In this document: positions 32,650-43,657 of the stretch, one piece after another
Layout of the letters: every line of letters begins with the position of its first letter
Position numbering within the stretch: position 1 is the stretch's first letter
Assembly (NCBI GenBank): GCA_030522415.1
Contig: CM060121.1
Coordinates: forward strand, 14,030,055-14,094,054
Direction: 5' to 3'
From: Channallabes apus
Taxonomy: Eukaryota > Chordata > Actinopteri > Siluriformes > Clariidae
DNA length: 64,000 nucleotides
The notes under the pieces: model-generated
What the model saw: only the letters and a program-made list of their open reading frames with translations
Database searches by the model: none
Told to the model about the DNA's origin: nothing
Made by a program: the position numbers and the translations under genes

Positions 32650-33890
32650 AGGGAGGAGGAGGCTGGCGGGTTGGCGGACATAGCGGATTGGAAATCAGGC
32701 ATTTGATTTTGGATATGTGAAAAGTTGGGTCGATGCGACGCATGGTGAAACGCAAGGCTAATTTTACAGAAGAGGGATTAATGATCTTGGTTATGGTGAA
32801 AGGTCCAATGAACCTGGGTGAGAGTTTATGAGAAATCGTCTTTATAGGAACATCTCTTGTGGATAACATGACTCTCTGGCCACGTGATACCTTGGGGCTG
32901 CAGAGCGACGTCGGTCCGTTTGAGAGAAATTTGCTCCAAGATGTTGGGTTTTGAGAAGCATCGAAGAGATGCCTCCAACTCTTGATTCATTCTTTCTGTT
33001 TGGCCATGTGTCTGTGGATGATAACCTGAGGATAGACTTGGGGTGGCACCAATGAGTTTGCAGAAAGCTTTCCAAAATTGTGCTGTGAATTGTGGTCCTT
33101 AATCTGAGACGATGTCAGTTGGGAGACCATGGAGATGAAACACGTGATGAATAAGTAACTCAGCTATCTCTTGGTGGAAGGGAGTCCAGAGAGCAGCACG
33201 AAGTTGGCAGCTTTGGAAAAGCGGTCGACGATAATTAGGATGCAAGTGTCGTTATTGGAGTTAGGTACTCGTAGTGTCCTGTAGGGGTATTAAAGGCAGT
33301 CTTCCATTCATCCCCCTCCCTTAGTCGGACAAGGTAGTAAGCCTTTTTAAGATCCAGCTTTGTGAATACTTTGGCCCCTTGAAGGAGTTCAAAAGCTGTG
33401 GTCATGAGTGGGAGCGGATAACGGTTCTTGACTGTAATTTTGTTAAGGCCTCTATAATCAATGCAGGGCCGAAGGGAATTGTCTTTTTTCTTGCCAAAAA
33501 AAAAACGGCGTCTGCAGGGGAGGAAGACGGTCGAATGATGCCTGGTCGAAAGTGGTTCATGGCTTCTCTCTGGTGGGCTAAGTGAATAAAGTCATCCGTT
33601 GGAGGTTGTGGTGCCTGGGAGGAGGTCTTGCACAATCGTAAGGTCGGTGAGGAGGAAGTGAGAGTGCTCATGCTTTGCTAAAAACCAGTCTGTCAGGTCA
33701 GAGTATTCTGATGGAACATTAGAAAGGTCAAGATGTTCATCGACCATAATGGGAGGTGGAGAATGGGTAGCAGCTGAACGAAGGCAGGATGCTAGGCATG
33801 TGGGACTCTAGCCCAGGATAATGTTCTTAACCCAGTCAATGTGGGGATTGTAGAGAGTAAGCCAGGGGTGGCCAAGAACAATTTTCACAA
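32650..33890 (-). pseudogene. Gypsy pol with RT-to-integrase deletion
   Basis: Minus-strand pieces: GHPWLTLYNPHIDWVKN (protease/RT spacer, about 33870-33820); RT start with [20 protein letters not shown] (about 33540-33490), IDYRGLNKI and [12 protein letters not shown] (about 33372-33337); RT stops at about 33265 after HYEYL. Integrase starts mid-core ([16 protein letters not shown]), then [15 protein letters not shown] with the catalytic Glu, and the C-terminal KLSPRFIGPFTI. RT palm with the YxDD box, RNase H, the zinc finger and the first integrase Asp are deleted. Confidence 0.88.
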
Positions 33891-33900
33891 AGTGACATTT

Positions 33901-34417
33901 TCACTTGTCGCAGTAAATACAATATTGATGGTAATTTCCACATGAGTACTTTGCACAACAAACATGAAAAATCTGAACCAGAGCTATTGATATGTACTGT
34001 ACAATAATGAGTAAAAAAAACATTGGTTAAATGTTGTTTAGATCAAGTTCACTAGCTGACAATTTTATCTGTACAAAGTATAAACTGTTATATAGCGTAT
34101 CTCAGGATTTGTTCATTGTTATTTAAGTTCTGGGTTATTTCAGGTACTTTAAACACATTGTTGGGTTGCTCGTGTTGGGTCATATGAGATGCAGTGGGTT
34201 ATTTAAAAATGAACATCTGGTTGGGTTATTTTGACCCAACAACTGGTTTATTCATTATTATTTTGTTTCTCTCCACACTTTAAAAACCTCTTGGATCTGA
34301 GGCTCTTCTGAAGACTTTCAGTGATTAAGGCCTCTTTTTAAATTTGTGTAAATTTAAATCTAGATTCTAAAGTTGACATTGTTACCATTTTTAATTCTTG
34401 GAATGGAAGAAATTGAG
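33901..34417. other. mgat5b intron with TGGGTT-type repeats
   Basis: 34130-34255 carries TTGGGTTATTTTGACCCAAC and similar short inverted motifs, like a common fish MITE/minisatellite. No gene. Confidence 0.45.
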
Positions 34418-34706
34418 ATTCCCTTTCAAAGGCTACACTTGATGCTGCGTGAAAACGCTATGGGAACCATCTTGTCATGTTGCCGGTTGTGAAGAATGTG
34501 TGTATCAAACACGCCAAATTTTGGCTTATATAACCTCGGTCAGGTGACGTCATCTGATTAGACGCACCTGCAGGATATAAATAGTAGTGAGCCGGAAACA
34601 TTCCTCAGATCATTTGTATTCAACCGACATTGTGATTGCGTGTGTGCAGCAAGCATGAAACTACATTTAAAACAGGGAAAAAAAACCATAAAACTCACCA
34701 TACAAA

Positions 34707-36400
34707 ATGGCGGAGTTTAGAATTAGATGCCCGTGTGAGAACTATCTTTCCGAAAGCAATACTCATATCCTCTGTTTTGAATGTTTGGGTGAGAGCCACG
34801 CTCTCGATGGAGTGAAAGGAGAGTGTGAGCATTGTGATGATCTCCCGATGAAGGTGCTCCACGCGCGCCTCGCGTTCTTTAGGGAACCACGAGCCGCGCT
34901 GCACTCTTGGGGATCACAAGTTGATCTGGCAGAGGCACGAGAGACGGAGTCCCTCCTTTCTCTCGCCCTCTTCCCGATCAGAAAATCTCTCCCTCCACTT
35001 CACGAGCGCACTTCGGTGCTTCTCATGAGTGCTCGGAAGAGAATCGTTCTCCCGCTTCTGTGGAAATGGAAGTAGCTACCTCAGAATGATCCTCTAAAGA
35101 TGATAAAGAGTATGAGGAGTTACTTGAAGTTATATCGCGTGCAGTCAAACGACTACACATTGATTGGCCACAGGAGCAAGCCCACCCCAAACGGTCAAAA
35201 TTAGATGACAGATTTCTGTCTGGTGGCCAGGAGATGGCGCCACAACGCCGCTCTCTCCCTGTAAGAGCCATATCGTACTTGTTATGAATTTGTTGTTGTG
35301 TTTATTTTATTTTATTTGTTGTTATTTCATTTATTCTACCTTGTTCTATTCATTAGTAAAGCATTAAGCACTAAGTTTGTTACATAAGCCATAAGCTTTA
35401 AATTTCTTAGTCAAGCATCCATTTTGACAATTGTAAGTTGGTCTGTGATGTCATTCCACTATTACATGCATTTGTATGACTGTCATATGATAGAAAGTTC
35501 AGTTTAGATGCGGAAGGCTACGGAAACACAAGCTTTTGACCGTAAGCTAGAAATGTAAGATACAACAACTAAGTTGTTGTAACATACGTGAGCTAAGACT
35601 GTAATTTGTAAGATACAGCAAACAGGTTCTTGTTAAAGTCAGAGATTTGCAAGATGCAGCAACTGGTGTCTGTAATCACAGTGGATTTACTCAAGACGAC
35701 TGTATGAAGTGTTGATTCTTTGATGCTGACAAAATAAACTACAAGAGACAAAGAGATCGGACTTCTGTCGTGTGAGTGAAACTTTAAGACAAAGCTACGC
35801 GTCAAAACTGGTGAAATAATATGACCGCATCTACACTCCCCTTTTTTGATGATCTCCACAACGAAATTATCTCGTTCATGGAATAAACCTTTTTCTTCCC
35901 GTATCTTTGTACCATCAACTTCGTTCTATTTGAACATCGTTGATGCAAAGGCACAGGGTTACGTGCTGATGCCCCAGATTGAGGAGACGCTTGCGGGCTA
36001 TCTCTCTCCTGGAACATCATCCTCACTGACCTGCTGAATGATCTGAGCATGAGCTGCAATATGAATCATGCGGCATTCATAGAAGGCTACTGATCTGCGT
36101 GCGACAAAACCAACAGCCCGTGCTATTGGCCGTTCTATGGCCTCCCTGGTGTCTGCAGAGAGGCACCTATGGCTAAATCTGACAGGCATCAAAGATAAAG
36201 ATCGAGTATTCCTCCTTGATGCTCCTGTCTCACCTTCAGGCGTATTTGGCGAAGAGGTTAATTTGTCGCCACCAGGTTTCGAGAGGCCAGGCTTTATGAA
36301 CAGGCTTTTGGGAAATTTCTCCCACGCCGTGTCCAGGAGTCGAGGCCGTCGGCCACCCAGCCTCGACCAGATTTGATTCTCGCCAGGCAAGAGGTGCAGA
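34707..36400 (+). pseudogene. DIRS gag, interrupted
   Basis: 34707-35075 encodes a Cys-rich N terminus (CPCENYLSE, CFECLGESHA, CEHCDDLP) also present on the minus strand in element B (CYVECLGKEHV-like, 58197-58472). After the 35281-35823 insertion gag resumes with MPQIEETLAGYLSPG (about 35970-36015), and RSMASLVSAERHLWLNLTGI and FLLDAPVSPSGVFGEEV (about 36130-36260). Stops and frame changes throughout. Confidence 0.75.
35281..35823 (+). repeat. Probable solo LTR inside DIRS gag
   Basis: About 540 bp starting TGTTATGAATTTG, with ACAAAATAAACTACAAG (polyadenylation signal) about 90 bp before the end, foreign to the gag reading on both sides. The exact 3' end and target duplication were not resolved. 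Confidence 0.45.
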
Positions 36401-36572
36401 AGGAGCCCTTTGAAGAACTCCTGAGAGCAGAGCCCAGGACCGTGGGGGTGACCCCCCCCCCCCTCCCCCGGGGAGGGGCATATAAGAGCATGCCCCCCCC
36501 GGGCACCCCCAGGGGATCGGTGTTCAGTTTCTGCCGCCTTTGGTGTTTCGGACAACACCGGTCTCCAAAGAC

Positions 36573-37216
36573 ACGTTAGTCCTTCGGTCAGATCCTGCCA
36601 TATTCCAGGATGCCGAACCACTAACAACCCCCCGCCCAGTAGAAGTACTCGTACCTCTTTCGGAGAAGCTGGCAGCGTGGAAGCTAGTGCCAGGCATATC
36701 TCCCTGGGTCTTAAGGACTGTAGAGAAAGGATACAGGATTCAGTTTGCACATTGCCCTCCGTGTTTCAACGGCGTGGTTTCCTATTCCGTGATACCGGAA
36801 AGGGCGCATCTTCTGAGTTCCGAACTCCAGACATTACTGCAGAAGGGAGCCATATAACAGGATGGATGCAGTTCTGGCTACCTTGAGAATTCCTGGCCCA
36901 GTCTCAGCAGCTAGCACTTCGACATCGGGATGTTGTTCTAGCTCATCTTCATTCGCTAGGACTGAGACTCAATGCCACGAAAAGCGTTCTCTTTCCGGCA
37001 CAGAGGACAACATACTTCGGCGTCAGGTGGAATTTGATCACTATGCAGGCACAATTGTCCCCTGCTCATGTTGAATTCATAAACAACGCTCTGAAGGAAA
37101 TCAGGCTAGACCAGGAAGTGACTGTACATCACTTACAAAAATATATAGTCCTCATATCAGCTGCATCCACGGTGATAACTTTGGGTCTCTTGAACATGAG
37201 AGCTTTTCAGTTGTGA
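36573..37216 (+). pseudogene. DIRS reverse transcriptase, internally deleted
   Basis: N-terminal piece PLSEKLAAWKLVPGISPWVL, EKGYRIQF, CPPCFNGVV (36652-36780) is typical of DIRS RT. After about 36857 the palm is missing. Reading resumes at YLEN, where the catalytic YLDD would be expected (about 36880), then LHSLGLRLNATKSVLFPAQR (thumb). Both Asp of the active-site box seem altered. Confidence 0.8.
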
Positions 37217-37292
37217 CTAAGAGCCAGGGGAGTTCATATGAGAACCAATCCCCGAAGGCGAATAAGGGTTAAGGACTTCGTACCCTTTCTAT

Positions 37293-37982
37293 GTGGTTCA
37301 GGCCCCGGTACCTGACCTTGGGTCCCACTCTAGGTCTGTCTTGTCTATGCTAACGACAGACGCTTCCCTAACCGGCTGGGGCGTGGTCTTGGATTGCCGT
37401 CCAGCCCAAGGGAGCTGGAGAGGCCATCTTCTCACATGGCACATCAATTGCCTCGAAATGATGGCCCTATTTTTAGCTCTACAGCACTTCCTCCAGCAAC
37501 TGAGAGGCTACCATGTTCTAGTGCGGGTGGACAACACATCGGTAGTCTGCTACATAAATCGCAAGGGCGGCCTGCATTCATGCCGCTTGAACGAGCTAGC
37601 GCATCAGGTTCTGCTCTGGGCACAGGACAAGTTCCTGTCCCTCAAGGCGATTCACATTCCAGGATATATGAATGTGGGAGCTGACTTACTGTCCAGACAA
37701 GCTGTGAACCATGGGGAATGGAAACTCCACCCCGAAGTAGTCAGTCGAATCTGGGAGAGATTCTTTACAGCAGAGGTGGACCTCTTTGCCTCCCAGGAGA
37801 CAGCACAATGTCCCCTCTACTACTCTCTGACTCATCCAACTCCCCTGGGTCTGGATGCGATGGCCCATACGTGGCCCAATTTATGCCTTTATGCGTTCCC
37901 TCCAGTAGCTGTGCTGCCAGGAGTCCTGGCGAGGGTCCGTCAACACGGTTTGCGCCTCTCAATTACTCTTAACCGTAATTGA
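37293..37982 (+). pseudogene. DIRS RNase H and downstream domain, open frame
   Basis: 229 codons without a stop. LTTDASLTGWGVVL carries the first RNase H Asp, NCLEMMALFLAL the Glu, VLVRVDNTSVVCYINRKGG the next Asp, and PGYMNVGADLLSR the last. The region after about residue 150 (EVDLFASQETAQCPLYYS, LGLDAMAHTWPN) corresponds to the segment between RNase H and recombinase in fish DIRS elements, described as methyltransferase-like. It ends at TGA 37980-37982, just before the recombinase. Confidence 0.85.
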
Positions 37983-37986
37983 GTGC

Positions 37987-38786
37987 ATGGCAAAGCAGGT
38001 AGACTCAGTCCACTGCCAAATTATCTCAGTGCTGGAGTTCCTGCAAGAGAAATTGTCTTCGGGCTTGTGCCCTAGTACCCTCAGAACGTACTTGGCCGCT
38101 ATTTCAGCCTGCCACGTTCTGATTGAAGGGGTTACTGTGGGAAATCACCCTTTAGTTGCCCGTTTCATTCGTGGAGCTAAACGGTTGAGGCCACCCACTA
38201 GCCGGTCCCTTCGTGGGATTTATCCATCGTGCTCAAAGGGATAATCGACACTCCTTTTGAACCACTAGAGTCAGCGCCTGACAGGCTTCTGACTCTCAAG
38301 ATGGTTTTTCTTATGGCCATTTCCTCTCTCAAGAGTATTGGAAATCTGCGTGCCTTGTCAGTCTCCCCATCTTGCCTGGACTTTGCCCCTGGGCTAGTCA
38401 AGGCCATTCTACATGCTCACCCGAACTATCTTCCGAAAGTTCCTTTTTCAACAATGCACCCTGTTGTTCTTGAAGTCTTCTGTCCTCTGCCTTTTATAGA
38501 TTCGGAGAAGGAGAAACTTCACCTACTGTGCCCAGTACGTGCTCTTCAGACCTACATCCACCGCACCAGCCAGTGGTGTAAGTCAGAGCAACTTTTCATA
38601 TGTTATGGAGGCCGCAACCGGGGGGCAGCCGCCACTACACAGACATTGTCACACTGGGTGAGATATGCTATTGCCCTCTCCTATGAGGCGCATGGACCCA
38701 CTTCGCCTCTAGGAATCAGGGCTCATTCGACCAGAGGGGTAGCCTCATCTATTGCTCAGAGGTACTCCCCTGCAGCAAGTGTGTGA
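37987..38786 (+). pseudogene. DIRS tyrosine recombinase, frameshifted, catalytic Arg lost
   Basis: N-terminal SAM-like part SVLEFLQEKLSSGLCPSTLR, TYLAAISACHV (38024-38115), a frame change near 38235, then the catalytic part. At 38331-38342 it reads K-S-I-G where DIRS recombinases have the first catalytic Arg (K-R-V/I-G-D-L), so Arg appears replaced by Ser (AGT at 38334). The H-x-x-R box is present as IRAHSTRGVASS (38715-38750). The final Tyr is near the C terminus (QRYSP), ending at TGA 38784-38786. Confidence 0.82.
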
Positions 38787-38974
38787 CGGACAGGTTGGTC
38801 CTCTATGCACACATTTGTTAAATTTTATAGTCTGGATGTCCATGCCACTCCGGGCTCACGAGTCGTCGAGTCAGCTTCCCAGACATAGCTCTGAGACTTC
38901 TTGGCTTTGTGTGCACACGCTACACACCCTGGGGGTCCAGACACTTGCAGTGCGGCAGCGTTGGTAGTCTTGTT

Positions 38975-39085
38975 CCCATAGCGTTTTCACGCAGCATAGA
39001 GTGTAGCCTTTGAAAGGGAATGTCTTGGGTCACTTCGCTGTAACCCTGTTCCCTGAAAATGCGGGAACGAGATGCTGCGTCCCAA
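38975..39085 (+). repeat. Internal complementary region of DIRS A
   Basis: Contains, in direct succession, the complement of the left terminus and the complement of the outer right terminus (AGGGTTACAG against CTGTAACCCT). In DIRS elements this is the template for completing ends during circle formation. Confidence 0.75.
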
Positions 39086-39348
39086 TGCCGCACTGCCACG
39101 TGACCCGACATCCGTTCAGACAAATCAATCTGAGGAATGTTTCCAGCTCACTACTATTTATAACCTGCAGGTGCGTCTAATCAGATGACGTCACCTGACC
39201 GAGGTTATATAAGCCAAAATTTGGTGTGTTTGATACACACATGCTTCACAACCGGCAACATGACAAGATGGTTCCCATAGCGTTCTCACGCAGCATCTCG
39301 TTCCCGCCTTTTCAGGGAACAGGGTTACAGCGAAGTAACCCGAGACGT

Positions 39349-40080
39349 TTTCCTAATGCTAGCATAAATTGCATTGTTTTTAATTAGTCTATACACAATA
39401 ATATTCTTTGGGATTTTCATAAAAAAAATAAAAATAAAAACGGGTATGGGGCTATCTTGATTTATTAATCCTCGTGCCTGGTTTAGGTTTAGTATTCAGT
39501 GCGCACCGTTTGGACATCAGTTATTTTACAACTATATCATAACACTCAGAAAGACCTTTTATTTGGGGTTAAGTGAATGATGTACCAAATTTTTTTCAGC
39601 AGAGCCTCTGTTTCACTGAATAATCCACAACATTTCATGAGTATGTAAGACCTCTCGACACCCCTCTCTCTCTCACACACACACACCACACACACACACA
39701 CCAAATTGTCATTAGCACGTCCCTCCCCCAAACAGCGCAGCAATAAGTCGTTTACATAAGTCACTGATCAATAGCTCATCATATCAATTTATTCATACAG
39801 ATGTACCTGTTTTACATGGAAATTTACAGGCTTGTTACTGAATGATTTACTCTGACAGAGCCTTAAGAACAGTGGCAGATGGAACACCTAAAACAGATGC
39901 AGGATTATTTTTTATAATCGAAATAAAAATGTTTTTCTAAACGTGAGCTATTGTTATTTACTTACAATATTTGTAAATTAAATTTAAATCGGGTTTAGGC
40001 TCCGTGATTCGCCTCTTTACTTTCCTATGTACTGTAGTCTAATGATAGCTAATTTACTATTAAAGAAAATTATTATGATC
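39349..40080. other. mgat5b intron with microsatellite
   Basis: AT-rich. (CA)n/(CT)n at 39661-39703. No gene. Confidence 0.5.
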
Positions 40081-40776
40081 TGTTACGGCGTGCACCTGTG
40101 ATGCGTGTGCGCCCAAATCTACTCGCTCTCACTCACTCCATAGGCTCCCTGAATAGGCGGCAAAGGGACGGAGCCGCATATCCCTGCCGGCTGGCTCGCA
40201 TTATAAAAGCACGGCATGGAGTTTAGTCCGAGGTCCGGGAAGTACGTGATGTGGTGTAGAATAGGAGACTGGCATGTGAGTGGGGCGATGTGACGCGCCC
40301 AGGGATTTTAAAAAACAGACACTGGAATTCCGCCCTTTGATCACCGCGCTGAGGACAGCGCGAGAAAGAGCTGTGCAAGCTCCAGCGGCACCTTCACTCC
40401 TGCACAGAGCCCAGCTTCGCAGCCCCGCCGCCGAAGAGGAAAAGGCCGTGAGGACGTTTGTGTTAAGTATTTGCTTTTGCGTCAGCGAGGACTCGCGCTG
40501 GCGAATCGACAACGGGAGAAGCGCTGTCACGAGGGAGCGTGCAGGAGCACTGCCTTTGTGCTCCGTTCTGCCACACCGCCCACCGTCACTTATCGTCAAC
40601 TGTGTGCCCGCATGCCAGAGTGGCAGGCCCCGGAACTGCAAATGCACAATCTTTATCCCTTTCTTTACATTCTCCCTCATTTAACCTTTTCTTTCCCCAT
40701 TTTACCTGAATAAATTACCCTTTTCCCCATAAGACCTCGCCTCGTGTCCGTGTTTTATGGTGCCGAACCCATTACA
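40081..40776 (+). mobile_element. Solo LTR (696 bp), Gypsy-like, TSD GATC
   Basis: TGTTACGG...CCCATTACA flanked by GATC on both sides (40077-40080 and 40777-40780). No internal region. TATAAAAG at 40201-40208 and AATAAA about 500 bp later (near 40710) mark promoter and polyadenylation signal. Formed by recombination between two LTRs. Open frames inside it are not genes. Confidence 0.9.
40201..40208 (+). promoter_or_regulatory. TATA box of the solo LTR
   Basis: TATAAAAG followed after about 30 bp by a GC-rich leader. Could start transcripts antisense to mgat5b. Confidence 0.6.
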
Positions 40777-40922
40777 GATCATAACAGCCTACTGCATTTC
40801 ATTCTTATAATAATGCAAAAACACAAGCGGGGCTGAATGGCCGACATTTGCTGATGCAGTAGAACGTCCCGACAATGTTATAATTTTTTGGTCATTTATT
40901 TCAGTTAATAAATCTGCTACAA

Positions 40923-41143
40923 GGCGGCGCGGTGGTGTAGTGGTTAGCACTGTCGCCTTGCACCTCCAGGGTCTGGGTTCGATTCCCTGGCCAGGCTCAA
41001 TTCCCGTCTCTGTGTGCATGGAGTTTGCATGTTCTCCCCGTGCTTGGTGGGTTTCCTCCGGGTACTCCGGTTTCCTCCCACAGTCCAAAGATATGCAGGT
41101 TAGGCTAATTGGCGTTCTCAAATTGCCCGTAGTGGGGGATTGG

Positions 41144-41176
<33 letters not shown>

Positions 41177-41317
41177 TGTGCCCTGCGATGGATTGGCACC
41201 CTGTCCAGGGTGTACCCCGCCTAGTGCCCGAAGTCTCCTGGGATAGGCTCCAGGTCCCCCGCGACCCTGAACACAGGATTAAGCGGTATAGAAAATGAAT
41301 GAATGAATGAATAAATG
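40923..41317 (+). mobile_element. V-SINE copy 2 with 13-bp target duplication
   Basis: Same family as 27286-27652, very similar, with an enlarged GT run in the tail region (about 41142-41180). Flanked by AAATCTGCTACAA (40910-40922) and AAATCTACTACAA (41318-41330). Confidence 0.95.
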
Positions 41318-41330
41318 AAATCTACTACAA

Positions 41331-41704
41331 ATTTAAAGAACACAAGATATACTGTAAGATGACAAAACCCTACACGCGTAGCTTTTCTAATAACAGGTAA
41401 AAAATCTAAAGGCTCACTGTGTTAACATTTATTTTGTTTAAATTTGATCCTAAAAAGATTTCATTAAATTTGAATTCTACATTTGTACTGTAATTTTAGT
41501 ACTGTGATTATGAATTCGTTTAACTACAATGTTTCACTTGATTTTATCCGCTACTACGTGCAGCTCTAAAGGATCCTGCAGAAAATGAACTGATGCCCAA
41601 GGCGCCAGTCTGTAGTTATATAGTGCCACTCAGTGGTAAAAGCCAGTAAACGCATAAATCCAAATGCTGCCGCTGAGCGTCGCGATGGTAAAACCAACAT
41701 CCCG
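41331..41704. other. mgat5b intron, no feature recognised
   Basis: AT-rich, no gene or repeat recognised. Confidence 0.5.
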
Positions 41705-42600
41705 ATTGAGAAACCACTGTACAGGGGCATCTTAATAAATTAGAACATAAAAAAGAAAATTTCAGTAATTCAATTTAAAAAGTGAAACTCATTATATACA
41801 TTGATTACACACAGGCTGATATATTTCAAGTGTTTAATTCTTTTAATTTTAATGATTATGGCAACTAATGAAAACTTTTGTAAAAAAAAAAAAAAAAGTT
41901 AAATATTGAAGACTTGTGGTGTCACACATTTTAATCAGCTAATTAACTCAAAACACCTGCAAAGGTTTCCTAAGCCTTTAAATGGTCTCTCAGTCTGGTT
42001 CAATAGGCTACACAATCATGGTGAAGACTGCTGATCATTGACATCCTCCACATAGAGGGTAAGAAACAAATGGTCATTGCTAAAGAAAGGAGGAAGGGAG
42101 AATGGAGGGGGAGAAATGTGGTAGAAAATGTGCGGAAGCAACAGGGAAAACTACAGACTTGAAAGGATTGTGAAACAAAGCCCATTCAAAAATTTGGAGG
42201 AGATTCACACGGAGTTGAAGTGAGTGCTTCAAGAGCCACGACCACACAGACATATCCAGTACATGGGCTACAAATGTTGCATTCCTTGTGTCAAGCCACT
42301 CTTGAACCAGAGACAGAGGCGTCTTACCTGGGCTAAGGACAAAAAGGACTGGACTGTTGCTCAGTGGGCCAAAGTCCTCTTTTCAGATTAAACCAAATTT
42401 TGCATTTCATTTTTTAAATCAGGGTCCCAAAGTCTGGAGGAAGACAGAAGAAGCACAGAATCCAAGTTGCTTGGAGTTTCAGTGTAGTTTGCACAAGCAG
42501 TATCAGATATTGTGGTCTGTACAATGGTGTGGCACACATGGTGAGGGCAGTGGGGTTTGTATCCAAGGAAAAGGGTTTGCCAAAAAGCAGTAGGGCCTCC
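41705..42600 (+). pseudogene. Tc1-like remnant, heavily decayed
   Basis: Begins with a terminal sequence (ACAGGGGCATCTTAATAAAT) related to those at 54360 and 59321. Transposase traces follow: CAATCATGGTGAAGACTGCTG (start), DWTVAQWAKVLF (about 42350) and KVWRKTEEAQNP (about 42425), parallel to 8975-9080. No catalytic triad remains. Confidence 0.75.
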
Positions 42601-42689
42601 TTCAGTAGCATCTTTATTACATTAACACAAGTGACACTTTACTAGGATTGCACAGGCTTTCCACCCTCCCCAGTCCCTTCTGAGCTTAG

Positions 42690-43246
42690 CCCTAACTGAT
42701 GTATGACCTCTTTCTTGTACAGAGTACAAGACAAATGTGATTTCATCATCTCAGAGCACAACATGAGAAAAGCTTTCAGGAAATTGAAAGCAGCAAGACC
42801 AGATAGCATTTCAGGTCTGGTCCTTGGAGCCTGTGCTCACCAGCTAGTACCAGCGTTCACTGAGATATTCAACTTTTTCTTTGCACAGTCTGTAATTCCC
42901 ACTTCCTTTAAGCAGTCCATTTTTGTTCCTGTCCCAAAGAAACCCCAACTTGTCTGCCTCAATTACTATCCCCCAGTAGACCTGACTTTAGTTGTGAGGA
43001 AAGGCATTGAAAGGTCAGACACTTCAATAGTTTTTCATTACCGACCCTCTGGACTTATAACAGTTTACATACCAACCACATCTCTCTACTGATGACCCTT
43101 TCAGACCTCCTCCTCACAGCCCTGAGCCATCTGGACACCAGGAAGAGAAATTCTATTAAAATTCTGTTTGACCAAAGTACATCTTTTAAACCTGGAAAAT
43201 CCCTCTAACTTACCATCTCAATTAAATATTCAGACTACAAGCATTC
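42690..43246 (+). pseudogene. Old L2-like LINE, RT fragment, left half
   Basis: Plus-strand RT similar to the other LINEs: CDFIISEHNMRKAFRKLKAA, HQLVPAFTEIFN, FVPVPKKPQLVCLNYY. Many lost residues. It runs into the minus-strand LINE at 43247, and its later RT part reappears at 46640-46850. Confidence 0.85.
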
Positions 43247-43467
43247 TTAAATTAAAATTAAAATTTTATTTGTCACACACACAGTCATACACATTATATT
43301 ACAGTATGCAGTGAAATGCTTACACAACCGCCAGTGACCTTAAAAAGAAAATAAAAGCTTGTACGTAAAATAAATATCAATAAAAGGAAATACTAAAGAA
43401 ATAAATTTGACTAGTAAAATAAACTGTACAATAAGGGCATAATAAAATATAGAAATATGGGGGGGGA

Positions 43468-43470
<3 letters not shown>

Positions 43471-43521
<51 letters not shown>
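43471..43521. repeat. (TA)n microsatellite in LINE 3' UTR
   Basis: About 25 TA units preceded by a G run, inside copy 2 of the LINE; absent from copy 1. Confidence 0.95.
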
Positions 43522-43525
<4 letters not shown>

Positions 43526-43657
43526 TAAAGTGACCGTGGTTATGCAAATATGCATGAAAGGTGACTAGTGAAAGTGACGTGCAATTGTCCAGATGTATAA
43601 ATATTTAGTGGAAGTGTGTATGAATGTGTCCATGATTATCCAGTCAATGGTGTGAGC

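Larger units (their letters stand above)
31581..33900 (-). mobile_element. Ty3/Gypsy retrotransposon remnant (minus)
   Basis: Minus strand, from 33900: protease-RT spacer, start of RT, abrupt junction into integrase near 33265, integrase C terminus, polypurine tract (32417-32440) and 3' LTR. The gag and 5' LTR are missing. Frameshifts throughout. Confidence 0.88.
34418..39348 (+). mobile_element. DIRS-like tyrosine-recombinase retrotransposon A
   Basis: Inverted termini: left 34418-34600 (CCCTTTCAAAGGCTACACTT, GATGCTGCGTGAAAACGCTA) and right 39130-39348 in reverse complement. An internal complementary region at about 38975-39085 joins sequences complementary to both ends (GCGTTTTCACGCAGC...TTTGAAAGGGAA...GTAACCCTGTTCCCTGA), the hallmark of DIRS elements, which recombine through a circle rather than using integrase. 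Order: gag, RT, RNase H with a following methyltransferase-like segment, tyrosine recombinase. All damaged. A probable solo LTR sits in gag. Confidence 0.9.

Noticed and set aside
35998..36750. 250-codon minus-strand frame across the DIRS gag-RT region
   Set aside because: The plus strand carries recognisable gag and RT motifs; the minus frame has no homology and compositional bias explains it.
40201..40684. 134- and 159-codon frames on both strands
   Set aside because: Lie entirely in a solo LTR with TATA box and polyadenylation signal.
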